Positions 43,762-52,373 of a DNA stretch of 64,000 bases are shown piece by piece (position 1 is the stretch's first letter; every line of letters begins with the position of its first letter). A program made the translations under genes and the position numbers. A model generated the notes under the pieces. The model saw nothing but the letters and a program-made list of their open reading frames with translations. It did no database searches and was not told the origin of the DNA. The stretch covers positions 1 to 64,000 of the forward strand of contig CAWINS010000034.1 of assembly GCA_963837335.1 (NCBI GenBank), read 5' to 3'. This DNA is from RYN-230 sp963837335. GTDB lineage: Bacteria; Actinomycetota; Actinomycetes; Streptosporangiales; Streptosporangiaceae.

Positions 43762-45060
43762 GTGTCGAGGATCGTGCTCGAGGGCATCACCAAGCGCTAC
43801 CAGGACGGGACCACCGCGGTCCGGTCGCTGGACCTGTCCATCGCGGACGGCGAGCTCATGGTGCTGGTCGGCCCGTCCGGCTGTGGCAAGACCACGGCCC
43901 TGCGCATGGTGGCCGGCCTGGAGGAGATCACCGAGGGCACCATCCTCGTCGACGGGCAGCCGGTCAACGACATGGAGCCGCGGGACCGGGACATCGCCAT
44001 GGTGTTCCAGAGCTACGCGCTGTACCCGCACCTGACCGTGCGGGACAACATGGCCTTCAGCCTGAAGTACCGGAAGACCCCGAAACAGGAGATCCGCCGC
44101 CGGGTCGAGGAAGCCGCCCGCATCCTGGAACTGGATGAGCTGCTGAGCCGCAAGCCCCGGCAGCTGTCCGGCGGGCAGCGGCAGCGGGTCGCCATGGGCC
44201 GGGCCATCGTCCGCCAGCCCCGCGCGTTCCTGATGGACGAGCCACTGTCCAACCTGGACGCCAAGCTCCGGGTGCAGATGCGCGCCGAGATCGCCAAGCT
44301 GCAGCGCTCGCTCGGGGTGACCACCATCTACGTGACCCACGACCAGACCGAGGCCATGACGCTGGGCAGCCGGGTGGCGGTGCTGCGGCACGGCGTGCTG
44401 CAGCAGGTCGCCTCACCCCAGGAGCTCTACCGCCGTCCCGCCAACCTGTTCGTGGCCGGGTTTATCGGCTCGCCGGCGATGAACCTGGTCGAGGCGACGC
44501 TCGAGCGCGGCGCAGGCGGGTCCGGCACGGGCGGTCCGGCACGGGCGGATCCGCAGGCGGGTCCGGTACGGGGCGATGCAGGCCCGGGCGGCGCAGGCCC
44601 GGGCGATGCAGGCCCGGGCGGGCCCGAGGTGATCTTCGGCCCGCACCGGCTGCGGGTCCCGGTGGGCGTGCTCCGCGAGCACCCCGCGCTGGAGAAGTAC
44701 CTGGGCCGCAAGGTGGTGGTGGGGATCCGCCCGGAGAATCTGGAGGACGCGGCGCTGGTCCCGGACGCGGTCCCCGAGTCGGTGCTCGACGTGTCGGTCG
44801 AACTGCGCGAGGAACTGGGCGCGGAGGTGAACGCGCACTGCACGGTGGGCGTGCCGCCGCTCCAGGTCGCGGCGGTGGCCATCGGGGACAGCGAGCCGGA
44901 CGCGGCCGAGATCGAGGAGGTCCCGCAGATCCCGGCGATCATCGCCCGGCTGGACCCGCGGACCCAGATCCGCGAGGGCGAGCGGGCCCGGCTGCACGTG
45001 GACCTGGACTCACTGCACTTCTTCGACCCCGACACGGGAGACAGCCTCCGGGGGGACTAG
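43762..45060 (+). CDS. ugpC: Sugar ABC importer ATPase (MsmK/UgpC/MalK type)
   Basis: 432 residues. Cassette motifs: G-P-S-G-C-G-K-T-T, Q-loop V-F-Q-S-Y-A-L-Y-P-H, signature L-S-G-G-Q-R-Q-R, Walker B F-L-M-D-E-P-L-S-N-L-D, switch T-H-D-Q-T-E-A. A C-terminal TOBE/OB-type regulatory domain follows, with G-I-R-P-E-N. Between them (about residues 250-290; bases 44505-44625) is an unusual Gly/Ala/Pro-rich insert of G-P-G-D-A-type repeats. Many actinomycetes share one MsmK among several importers; having a dedicated copy here makes the importer self-contained. Its 3' end overlaps the convergent hydrolase by 51 bases. Confidence 0.93.
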   Translation: MSRIVLEGITKRYQDGTTAVRSLDLSIADGELMVLVGPSGCGKTTALRMVAGLEEITEGTILVDGQPVNDMEPRDRDIAMVFQSYALYPHLTVRDNMAFSLKYRKTPKQEIRRRVEEAARILELDELLSRKPRQLSGGQRQRVAMGRAIVRQPRAFLMDEPLSNLDAKLRVQMRAEIAKLQRSLGVTTIYVTHDQTEAMTLGSRVAVLRHGVLQQVASPQELYRRPANLFVAGFIGSPAMNLVEATLERGAGGSGTGGPARADPQAGPVRGDAGPGGAGPGDAGPGGPEVIFGPHRLRVPVGVLREHPALEKYLGRKVVVGIRPENLEDAALVPDAVPESVLDVSVELREELGAEVNAHCTVGVPPLQVAAVAIGDSEPDAAEIEEVPQIPAIIARLDPRTQIREGERARLHVDLDSLHFFDPDTGDSLRGD

Positions 45061-45804
45061 CGCGTGCTCCCGCACCCACGCCGCGATCCGGTCCAGCAGC
45101 GGCCCCTCGGTGCCTGACTCGGCGTGCCCGAACCCCGGTTCCACCCAGAACTCCTTGGGCTCGCGCGCCGCGTCGAACAGCCGCTGGCCGTGATAGGCCG
45201 GGAAGTAGGGGTCCTGGTCGCCGTGCACGATGAGCAGCGGGATCGGCGAGATCATCGCGGCGGCCTCGTCTGGCGGGACCGGCACCGGATCCCATCCGCC
45301 CGGGCTGACCCGGGTCTTCAGCCAGGTCCGGGTGATGGCCCGGCCCACCCGGCGCTCCACCGCGAAGTGCACCCGGCGCATCGGCTTGGTGCCGCGGTAG
45401 TACCAGTGCCCCGGCCCGCTGACCGACACGGCAGCGTCCAGCCCGCCGACCAGCCCCGCGTAGCGCATCACGACGGACGCGCCCATCGAGAACCCGACCG
45501 CCGCGACCCGCCGGTAGCCCAGTTCCCGCGCGTACCGCACCGCCACGTCCAGGTCTTTGATCTCCCGGTCCCCCATGGTGGACAGCCCGCCGGACCGGCC
45601 GTGCCCGCGGAAGTCGAAAGTCACCACGCCGCCCGCCTCGCGCAGCCTGGTGGCCACCTTCCAGACCGCGCCGTGCTGCCAGGACAAGGTAAAACCATGG
45701 GCAATAACGAACCCCACGTCGCCCTCGCCGGGCAAGTGGATGGTGTCGATGGCCACCCCGTCGTCGGTCACCAGGGTCAGCGCCTTTACCACGGGTCTGG
45801 TCAT
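45010..45804 (-). CDS. Alpha/beta-hydrolase
   Basis: 264 residues, cytoplasmic. The oxyanion strand H-G-F-T-L-S precedes the nucleophile elbow G-F-S-M-G-A-S. The acid is in H-G-D-Q-D-P-Y-F and the His in G-F-G-H-A-E-S. An extended lid lies between. Likely an esterase or thioesterase of unknown substrate. It converges on the ABC ATPase, with the coding regions overlapping tail to tail by 51 bases. It diverges from the LLM oxidoreductase over a 74-base gap. Confidence 0.9.
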   Translation of the reverse strand: MTRPVVKALTLVTDDGVAIDTIHLPGEGDVGFVIAHGFTLSWQHGAVWKVATRLREAGGVVTFDFRGHGRSGGLSTMGDREIKDLDVAVRYARELGYRRVAAVGFSMGASVVMRYAGLVGGLDAAVSVSGPGHWYYRGTKPMRRVHFAVERRVGRAITRTWLKTRVSPGGWDPVPVPPDEAAAMISPIPLLIVHGDQDPYFPAYHGQRLFDAAREPKEFWVEPGFGHAESGTEGPLLDRIAAWVREHALVPPEAVSRVGVEEVQ

Positions 45805-45878
45805 CCCTCCATTCTGCGGGACGCCCAGCGGAGGGCCGGCCCGGTCCGTGTGAGAGCCTCATCACTGGAGGTACCTAC

Positions 45879-46751
45879 GTGAAGCTCGGTGTGCAGATCC
45901 CTGATTTCACTTCCCAGGCCGGGCCGTCCCGCCTCGGCGCGGACCTGGCCACGGTGGCCCGTACCGCGGACGACGCCGGTTTCGAGTTCCTGGCCGTGAT
46001 GGACCACTTCTTCCAGATCGGGCCGATCGGGCCGCCCGAGCGGGAAATGCTGGAGGCGTACACCACGCTCGGCTACCTGGCCGCGAGCACGTCGCGGGCC
46101 AGGCTGCTGACGCTGGTCACCGGGGTGACCTACCGGAACCCCGGGATCCTCGCGAAGATCATCACCACGCTGGACGTGCTGTCCGCCGGCCGGGCCTGGC
46201 TCGGCGTCGGCGCGGCCTGGAACGAGGAAGAGTCGCGCGGCCTCGGCATCCCGTTCCCGCCGGTCGCCGAGCGGTTCGAGCGGCTGGAGGAGACGCTGCA
46301 GATCTGCCTGCAGATGTTCCGCGGCGACGACTCCCCCTACCACGGCCGGCACTACCAGCTGGAGCGGCCGCTCAACTCGCCGCTGCCACTGTCCCGGCCG
46401 CACCCGCCGATCCTGATCGGCGGCTCGGGCGAGAAGAAGACCCTCCGCCTGGTGGCCCGCTACGCCCAGGCCTGCAACCTGTTCCCCGGCCCCGACCTGG
46501 CCCGCAAGCTGGACGTGCTGCGCGGGCACTGCGAGGCCGAGGGCCGTGACTACGACGAGATCGAGAAGACCGTCTACTTCATCTTCGACGTCGGCCCCAA
46601 GGGCGAGAAGGCGAACGAGGTGGTAGACCAGCTCGGCGGCCTGGCCGAGATGGGCTTCAGCACGGCGATCGGGGCGGTGGCCAACGTCTGGGACGTCACC
46701 CCGCTCGAGGTCATCGGCAGCAAGGTAATCCCCGCCGTCGCCAGCCTCTGA
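45879..46751 (+). CDS. LLM-class F420-dependent oxidoreductase
   Basis: A 290-residue luciferase-like TIM barrel, opening M-K-L-G-V-Q-I-P-D-F and with F-L-A-V-M-D-H-F-F, L-V-T-G-V-T-Y-R-N-P and L-G-V-G-A-A-W-N-E-E, all typical of actinobacterial F420-dependent members. G-G-S-G-E-K-K-T-L lies in the cofactor phosphate site. The GTG at 45879 follows GGAGGT. Hydride transfer to or from an unknown substrate. Confidence 0.9.
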   Translation: MKLGVQIPDFTSQAGPSRLGADLATVARTADDAGFEFLAVMDHFFQIGPIGPPEREMLEAYTTLGYLAASTSRARLLTLVTGVTYRNPGILAKIITTLDVLSAGRAWLGVGAAWNEEESRGLGIPFPPVAERFERLEETLQICLQMFRGDDSPYHGRHYQLERPLNSPLPLSRPHPPILIGGSGEKKTLRLVARYAQACNLFPGPDLARKLDVLRGHCEAEGRDYDEIEKTVYFIFDVGPKGEKANEVVDQLGGLAEMGFSTAIGAVANVWDVTPLEVIGSKVIPAVASL

Positions 46752-46754
46752 CCC

Positions 46755-47139
46755 TCACGGCTTCTGTATCAGCAGCCGCACCCCGAGGGTGCCGAGCAGG
46801 TGCCTGATGTCGCCTTGGTCGGACGTAACGACTGTCGCCGCGGTTTCTGCCGCCTTAACGGCCACGAAGCCATCCACTACATCGGCGGTGCCGGACCGGG
46901 CCAGCAGCCTGCCCACCAGCCCAGCCTGATCTCCCTCGAAAGGGACGATGTCGCACCCTCGAAGAGTCGCCATTAAGCGTGCCTGGCGCCGTGGGTCGCG
47001 GACGACCTGCGCCACCACCGGCGCAGGCACCATGACATGGTTCCGCGCGGTCATCCTGACTCAGGTGACGGCGGAACGACAGTTCGTTACCGCAGTCGAT
47101 GGCGATCAGCGCGCCGCTGTCGTAGATCACCTGCTCCAT
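46755..47139 (-). pseudogene. vapC: PIN-domain toxin (VapC type), frameshifted
   Basis: The toxin half of a VapBC pair, about 127 residues once repaired. The PIN ribonuclease fold starts V-I-Y-D-S-G-A-L-I-A-I-D with the first catalytic Asp. The second half has D-V-V-D-G-F-V-A-V-K-A and V-V-T-S-D-Q-G-D-I-R-H-L, with the later acidic residues. One extra base between about 47054 and 47085 separates the halves. The start ATG at 47139 overlaps the antitoxin stop (TGATG). Whether the toxin is active depends on whether the shift is real. Confidence 0.8.
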
Positions 47140-47459
47140 CAGATGGCCCAATCCTCACGCCGGAAGGCCTTTCCATGCGCCTTGTTCCACGCCCGGGCCT
47201 CTTCCGCGAGGCGGTGTTCCTCAGCCACTTGCGCGTCAGCCTCGGCCATCTCCTCTGGAGTCGGGTAGCCGTGCTCCTCGAAGTACTCCTCGATCGCGCG
47301 GATGCCGTCTAGGCGCTTGAGTTCCCAGGCCAGCTGCTGCCGTAGTGCCCGCTCGACGACGCTCGAGATCGTGGTGTGGTCAAGCTTGGCCGCCTCGCGC
47401 ACCTGCTCGGCCAGCGACTCATCCACAGTCACGTTCAGCACCGCCTTCTTCTCCGTCAT
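47139..47459 (-). CDS. vapB: Antitoxin (VapB/RHH type)
   Basis: 106 residues. The N-terminus K-A-V-L-N-V-T-V-D-E-S-L-A-E-Q-V is a ribbon-helix-helix DNA-binding segment (beta strand, then helix). The long acidic helical tail (E-E-M-A-E-A-D-A-Q-V-A-E-E) ends in W-N-K-A-H-G and R-R-E-D-W-A-I and would wrap the PIN toxin. It sits directly upstream of the toxin with a one-base overlap. A perfect palindrome covers its start codon, consistent with autorepression by the complex. Confidence 0.88.
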   Translation of the reverse strand: MTEKKAVLNVTVDESLAEQVREAAKLDHTTISSVVERALRQQLAWELKRLDGIRAIEEYFEEHGYPTPEEMAEADAQVAEEHRLAEEARAWNKAHGKAFRREDWAI

Positions 47460-47476
47460 GTTATGACTATAACATG
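47457..47476. promoter_or_regulatory. Operator palindrome covering the antitoxin start codon
   Basis: CATGTTAT-GACT-ATAACATG is perfect, with 8-nt arms, and is markedly AT-rich for this genome. The antitoxin start codon (47459-47457) is its outer edge. The TATAGT read on the minus strand could serve as a -10 box, which would make the message leaderless. Confidence 0.8.
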
Positions 47477-47638
47477 GCTCCCGGCGCTTCGGCCCGCCTG
47501 CAACTGGTGTAGAACGACAACGCAGTCCCGGACGCGATCCGTCAGGCGGGGGCGGCGGGCATGCCGGCCGCGGCGTTATTTCGCCGCGGCGGCATGCCCG
47601 CCGCCCCCGCCGACCAGCCCCACGACAGGAGCCCCCGC

Positions 47639-48439
47639 ATGTCCCTGCTGAATGACCTGACCACCGCGATCAGGGACGGCGGCATCCAGGTCATCGACCT
47701 GACCGCGCCGCTCAACGACACCACGCCCGTGATCCGGCTGCCCGAGCCGTTCGGCAACACGGCCACGTTCTCGCTGCGGGAGATCAGCCGCTACGACGAC
47801 CGCGGCCCCGCGTGGTACTGGAACGACATCAGCACCGGCGAGCACACCGGCACGCACTTCGACGCGCCGGTGCACTGGGTCACCGGCAAGGACGGCGCGG
47901 ACGTCGCCCAGGTCCCGGTGGACCGGCTGATCGCCCCGGCGGCGGTGCTCGACTTCACCGCCCAGGCCGCGGCCGACCCCGACTTCCTGCTCGAGATCGA
48001 GCATGTCCAGCGGTGGGAGGCCGAGCACGGCCCGCTGCCCGAGGGCGGCTGGCTGCTCTACCGGACCGGCTGGGATGCGAGGTCGGCCAGCCAGGAGGAG
48101 TTCCTCAACGCCAACGAGACCGGGCCGCACACCCCCGGCATCTCGGTGGCCTGCGCGCAGTGGCTGGCGGCCCACGAGTCGATCATCGGGCTGGGGGTGG
48201 AGACGGTCGGCACCGACGCGGGCGCGGCGCACTCCTTCGACCCGCCGTTCCCCTGCCACGCCTCGCTGCTGGGCGCGGGTAAGTACGGGCTGACGCAGCT
48301 GCAGAACCTGGCCCTGCTGCCGCCGCGCGGCGCGGTGGTGATCGCCGGCCCGCTGCCGATCACCGGCGGCTCGGGCAGCCCGTGCCGGGCCATCGGCCTC
48401 GTCGAGCAGCCCGCCGGGCGCCCAGCCGGGCGCGCTTGA
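47639..48439 (+). CDS. Cyclase-family metal hydrolase (kynurenine formamidase/isatin hydrolase type)
   Basis: 266 residues of the cyclase family, with the metal and active-site motif G-E-H-T-G-T-H-F-D-A-P-V-H-W near residue 65 and the later G-V-E-T-V-G-T-D-A-G. Members cleave amide or lactam bonds, as in kynurenine formamidase and isatin hydrolase. The ATG at 47639 follows AGGAG; the open frame upstream to 47561 is not needed. It is four bases from a ThDP enzyme, so the two probably act in sequence. Confidence 0.9.
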   Translation: MSLLNDLTTAIRDGGIQVIDLTAPLNDTTPVIRLPEPFGNTATFSLREISRYDDRGPAWYWNDISTGEHTGTHFDAPVHWVTGKDGADVAQVPVDRLIAPAAVLDFTAQAAADPDFLLEIEHVQRWEAEHGPLPEGGWLLYRTGWDARSASQEEFLNANETGPHTPGISVACAQWLAAHESIIGLGVETVGTDAGAAHSFDPPFPCHASLLGAGKYGLTQLQNLALLPPRGAVVIAGPLPITGGSGSPCRAIGLVEQPAGRPAGRA

Positions 48440-48443
48440 TCTG

Positions 48444-50087
48444 ATGCGGGTCACCGATGCTGTCGCCGCGACGCTGGCCGGGCTGGGGGCGGACACCGTG
48501 TTCGGCGTGGTCGGCAGCGGCAACTTCCACCTCACCAACGCCCTGATCAGCCAGGGAGCCCGGTACATCGCCGCCCGGCATGAGGGCGGTGCGGCCTGCA
48601 TGGCCGACGGGTGGGCCCGGACCGCGGGACGGACCGGCCTGCTCAGCGTGCACCAGGGGCCCGGGCTGACCAACGCGGTCACCGGCATCACCGAGGCGGC
48701 CAAGAGCCGGACGCCGCTGGTGGTGCTCGCCGCGGACGTGGCCGCCGCGGCGGTCCGGTCCAACTTCCGCATCGACGTGGCCGCGCTGGCCTCGGCGGTG
48801 GGCGCGGTGCCGGAACGGCTCCACTCCCCCGCCTCGGCCGCCGCCGACACCGCGCGGGCCTACCACACGGCCTCCGCGCAGCGGCGCACGGTGATCCTGG
48901 CCATGCCCCTCGACGTGCAGGCCGGCGACTGCGACCGGCAGCCGCCGGCGGCCGGGCCGGTACTCGGGCCGGTCGCGCCCGCCGCGGACGCGGCGGACGC
49001 CCTGGCCGGCCAGCTGGCCCTGGCCGAGCGGCCGGTGTTCGTGGCCGGGCGGGGGGCGCGGGTCGCGCAGGCCGGGCCGGACCTGGAGCGGCTCGCCGAC
49101 GCCTGCGGTGCGCTGCTGGCCACGTCGGCAGCGGCCCGGGGCCTGTTCCGCGGCAGCCCGTGGGACCTGGACGTGAGCGGCGGCTTCGCCTCCCCGCTCA
49201 CCGCCGAACTGATCAGTGCGGCCGACCTGATCGTGGGCTGGGGCTGCTCGCTGAACATGTGGACCATGCGGCACGGCACCCTGATCGGCCCGGAGGCCAC
49301 CGTGGTCCAGGTGGACGACGACCCGGCGGCGATCGGTGCGCACCGGCCGGTACAGCTGGGCGTGCTCGGCGACGTGGCGGAGACCGCCCGCGCCGCACTG
49401 GCCGCGCTGGGCGACCGGTTCGGCAGCGGCCTGGGCTACCGCACCGACAACGTCCGCGGGCGCATCGCCCGCGAGGTCCGGTGGCGCGATGTGCCCTACT
49501 CCGACGAGGGCGGGGGCGGCCTGATCGACCCGCGCACGCTGAGCATCGCCCTGGACGACATGCTCCCGGTGCAGCGCACGGTCAGCGTGGACTCGGGAAA
49601 CTTCATGGGCTACCCGAGCATGTATCTCGCGGTACCCGACGCGGACGCGTTCTGCTTCACCCAGGCGTACCAGTCCATCGGGCTCGGGCTGGCCTCGGCG
49701 ATCGGGGCCGCTGTTGCCCGCCCGGACCGGCTCACCGTAGCCGCGCTGGGTGACGGCGGGGCGCTGATGGCCGCCAGCGAGCTGGAGACCGTGGTCCGGC
49801 TCGGGCTGCCCATGCTCATCGTGGTCTACGACGACGAGGCTTACGGGGCCGAGGTGCACCACTTCGGGCCGGACGGCTACCCGCTGGACACCGTCCGGTT
49901 TCCCCCGGCTGATCTGGCCGAGATCGGCCGCGGGTTCGGGTGCGACGGGGTGACCGTGCGCAGCCCCGCCGACCTGGGCCCGGTGCAGGACTGGCTGGAC
50001 GGGCCGCGCGAGCGCCCCATGCTGGTCGACGCCAAGGTCACCTCGGCCCGCGGCGCCTGGTGGCTGGAGGAAGCGTTCCGAGGATAA
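48444..50087 (+). CDS. ThDP-dependent acetolactate-synthase/decarboxylase-like enzyme
   Basis: A 547-residue three-domain ThDP enzyme. The catalytic Glu lies in A-R-H-E-G-G-A-A-C-M-A-D-G near residue 50. The central domain lacks an obvious FAD site. The ThDP-Mg motif begins G-D-G-G-A-L-M-A-A-S near 435 and ends V-V-Y-D-D rather than the usual N-N. Likely a decarboxylase, lyase or carboligase acting on a 2-keto acid. Cotranscribed with the cyclase-family hydrolase, which could supply the substrate. The specific reaction cannot be told. Confidence 0.88.
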   Translation: MRVTDAVAATLAGLGADTVFGVVGSGNFHLTNALISQGARYIAARHEGGAACMADGWARTAGRTGLLSVHQGPGLTNAVTGITEAAKSRTPLVVLAADVAAAAVRSNFRIDVAALASAVGAVPERLHSPASAAADTARAYHTASAQRRTVILAMPLDVQAGDCDRQPPAAGPVLGPVAPAADAADALAGQLALAERPVFVAGRGARVAQAGPDLERLADACGALLATSAAARGLFRGSPWDLDVSGGFASPLTAELISAADLIVGWGCSLNMWTMRHGTLIGPEATVVQVDDDPAAIGAHRPVQLGVLGDVAETARAALAALGDRFGSGLGYRTDNVRGRIAREVRWRDVPYSDEGGGGLIDPRTLSIALDDMLPVQRTVSVDSGNFMGYPSMYLAVPDADAFCFTQAYQSIGLGLASAIGAAVARPDRLTVAALGDGGALMAASELETVVRLGLPMLIVVYDDEAYGAEVHHFGPDGYPLDTVRFPPADLAEIGRGFGCDGVTVRSPADLGPVQDWLDGPRERPMLVDAKVTSARGAWWLEEAFRG

Positions 50088-50208
50088 TCCCGGGGGCTGA
50101 TTTGCCCGGGGGCCCGAGCCCCCGGAGCCCCCAACGGCCCGGTCCAGGCCGGCTGCTGGCTTTCCGCTGCGCGTGGTTAGTCGCCGGCTCGGCGGGAACA
50201 CGCCTGCG

Positions 50209-50271
50209 GCGCGCCCCGCCTCGCCGGCGAGAGGCACAGGTCCCTGACCTGCGCCCCGCCTCGCCGGCGAG
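50209..50271. repeat. Direct repeat downstream of the ThDP gene
   Basis: GCGCCCCGCCTCGCCGGCGAG occurs nearly identically around 50211-50231 and exactly at 50251-50271, a 41-base period. Each copy contains the small palindrome TCGCCGGCGA. It lies in the gap between convergent genes, before the terminator hairpin. Confidence 0.65.
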
Positions 50272-50278
50272 GTCCACG

Positions 50279-50322
50279 TCCCCCACCTGAGCCCCGGCTC
50301 GCGGGCGGGCTCAGGTGAGGGA
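50279..50322. terminator. Bidirectional terminator hairpin
   Basis: Two 16-base arms (50279-50294 and 50307-50322) built on CACCTGAGCCC/GGGCTCAGGTG pair with one mismatch around a 12-nt loop. The permease stop codon lies in the right arm. It separates the convergent ThDP and DrrB-type genes. Confidence 0.75.
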
Positions 50323-51180
50323 CTTGCGGCGGTAGAGGTGGACAGCCAGGGGAGCGAAGACGGCCAGGAGAGCGGCGGACCAGAGCAACACCGCCAGCTC
50401 GGGATGCTGCATAGGCCAGACCTGGATTGAGGCGGCCGGGTCCGGGTTCCCGAACAGATGGCGGCACGCGGCGGCCAGCGCGCTCAGCGGGTTCCAGTTC
50501 GCCACCGCCTGCAGCCAGCCGGGCATGCCCTGGGTCGGCACGAACGCGTTGGAGACGAAGGTCAGCGGCAGGAACAGGATGAACCCGAGCTGCTGCGCCG
50601 CTTCCGGGCTGCGCAGCGCCATGCCCAGGCAGGCCCCGGCCCAGGTGAACGCGTAGCCGAGCAGCAGGGCCAGGCCGAACGCGGCCAGGGTGTCGGCGAC
50701 CCCGGTGTGTATCCGCCAGCCGATGGCCAGGCCCACCCCCGCCACCACCAGCGCGCCGAGGGCCTGGGTCAGCAGGTCGGCCAGCGTCCGCCCGGCCAGG
50801 ACGGCCGCCCGCGACATGGGCAGCGACCGGAACCGGTCGATCAGGCCGGTACTCATGTCGGTGACCAGGGCGACGGCGGTGCCCGGGGCCGTGCCAGCCA
50901 GCCCCATGCCGAGCATGCCGCCGATCAGGTACTCGCGGTAGCTGCCGCCACCGGGGATGGCGATGGCGCTGCCGAACACGTAGGCGAACAGCAGCACGAA
51001 CACGATGGGCTGGATGGTGACGTCCATCAGCGTCTCGGGTTCGCGGACGATCCGGGCCAGGCTGCGCTGGGCCAGGACCCGGACGTCGCTGAGCCACCAG
51101 CCGAGCGGGCCGCGGCGCGGCGTGCTGGCCGGCGGAACGGGCCGCCCCTCAGCGCTAACGGGCATGGTGCTGGCCGTCAT
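50311..51180 (-). CDS. drrB: DrrB-type ABC-2 exporter permease
   Basis: 289 residues with six helices of the ABC-2 family. Landmarks are Q-P-I-V-F-V-L-L-F-A-Y-V-F-G near helix 1, F-R-S-L-P-M-S-R in the cytoplasmic loop (drug-exporter signature), and P-L-T-F-V-S-N-A-F-V-P in the last third. Daunorubicin-resistance-type exporters of this kind pump hydrophobic drugs or lipids. The ATG at 51180 overlaps the restored ATPase stop (ATGA). It pairs with the ATPase upstream and the divergent TetR. Confidence 0.92.
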   Translation of the reverse strand: MTASTMPVSAEGRPVPPASTPRRGPLGWWLSDVRVLAQRSLARIVREPETLMDVTIQPIVFVLLFAYVFGSAIAIPGGGSYREYLIGGMLGMGLAGTAPGTAVALVTDMSTGLIDRFRSLPMSRAAVLAGRTLADLLTQALGALVVAGVGLAIGWRIHTGVADTLAAFGLALLLGYAFTWAGACLGMALRSPEAAQQLGFILFLPLTFVSNAFVPTQGMPGWLQAVANWNPLSALAAACRHLFGNPDPAASIQVWPMQHPELAVLLWSAALLAVFAPLAVHLYRRKSLT

Positions 51181-52194
51181 ACGGCACCTCCGATCAGTTC
51201 GGCCGGGGCGGAATCCGCGGCGGGCTGACTGCCGCCGGCCCCGCTGCCGGTGAGGGTGAGGAACACGTCGTCGAGTGAGGGACGGCGCAGGGTCACGCTG
51301 GTGACCGGGATCCCGGATGCGTCCAGGGACCGGACGATCTCGGTGGTGATCCCGTCCCGGCCGGTGACCGGGGCGGAGATCTGCGGGCGGCCGCCCGCCG
51401 GTTCCGGCCGCGACCGTGCTGACCGGCCCGGCGGCGTACCCCGTGACCGCCGCGGCCGCCACGGCCAGATCGGCTCCCGGGGCCAGTACCAGGGTCAGCC
51501 GGTCGTCGCCGATCTTGGCCTTGAGTGCGTCAGGAGTGCCCGCCGCGATCACCTGGCCCGCATCGATGACCGCGATCTGGTCCGCCAGCTGGTCGGCCTC
51601 GTCCAGGTACTGCGTGGTGAGCAGGAGCGTGGTGCCCGAGCCGGCTAGCTCGCGGATGATCTCCCACATCACCGAGCGGCTGCGCGGATCCAGCCCGGTG
51701 GTCGGCTCGTCCAGGAACAGCACCTCGGGCCGGCCGATGAGGCTGGCGGCCAGATCCAGCCGGCGGCGCATCCCTCCCGAGTAGGTCTTGACCGCACGGC
51801 CAGCCGCGCCGGTGAGGTCGAAGCGCTCCAGCAGCTCGGCGGCCCGCTGGCGGGCCTGGGCGCGGCCGAGCCGGGCCAGCTGGCCGATCATGATGAGGTT
51901 GGCCCGGCCGGTCAGGTAGTCGTCCAGCGCGGCGTACTGCCCGGTCAGGCCGATGTGCGTGCGGACCTCAGCGGCCTGGGTCACCACGTCCGCCCCCAGG
52001 ATCCGGGCCTGGCCCGCGTCGGGGCGGAGCAGGGTGGCCAGCACCCGGACCGCGGTGGTCTTGCCGGCCCCGTTCGGGCCGAGCAGCCCGAGTATGCCGC
52101 CGGCCGGCACGGACAGGTCGATGCCGGCCAGCGCCTGGGTCGTGCCGAACTTCTTGGTCAGTCCTTCCGCCTCGATGGCGGGAATGTCTGCCAT
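51177..52194 (-). CDS. drrA: DrrA-type ABC exporter ATPase, frameshifted near its end
   Basis: About 338 residues. Motifs: G-P-N-G-A-G-K-T-T, Y-S-G-G-M-R-R-R-L-D-L-A (DrrA signature), L-F-L-D-E-P-T-T-G-L-D-P and T-T-Q-Y-L-D-E-A-D. The C-terminal tail should read P-S-L-D-D-V-F-L-T-L-T and stop at 51177-51179 over the permease ATG. One extra base near 51,390 throws the written frame into Arg/Pro-rich residues, and that frame then runs into the permease without a stop. An apparent 638-residue ATPase-permease fusion is therefore an artefact of the shift. The ATG at 52194 follows GGAGGAG. Confidence 0.88.
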
Positions 52195-52243
52195 CTCACT
52201 CCTCCTCGCCGCGAACCCGCGTCCGCGGGCCATCTACGCATCT

Positions 52244-52290
52244 CGTACGCTGTACTAGTTAGTACGCCGTACGATAGCAGTACACTGTAC
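52244..52290. promoter_or_regulatory. TetR operators between drrAB and tetR
   Basis: An inverted repeat with 14-nt arms (52244-52257 and 52260-52273; two mismatched positions) is built on CGTACG-GTACTA. A second palindrome GTACACTGTAC follows at 52280-52290. Both lie in the divergent promoter region, so the TetR protein probably controls both directions. Confidence 0.75.
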
Positions 52291-52373
52291 GAGAACGGCA
52301 ACGCGGCGGCTGGGCCGGTAAGTTCATCCGCAGCAGCCGGACGTCAGCCGGATCGGGCCAGCAGGGAGGAACG

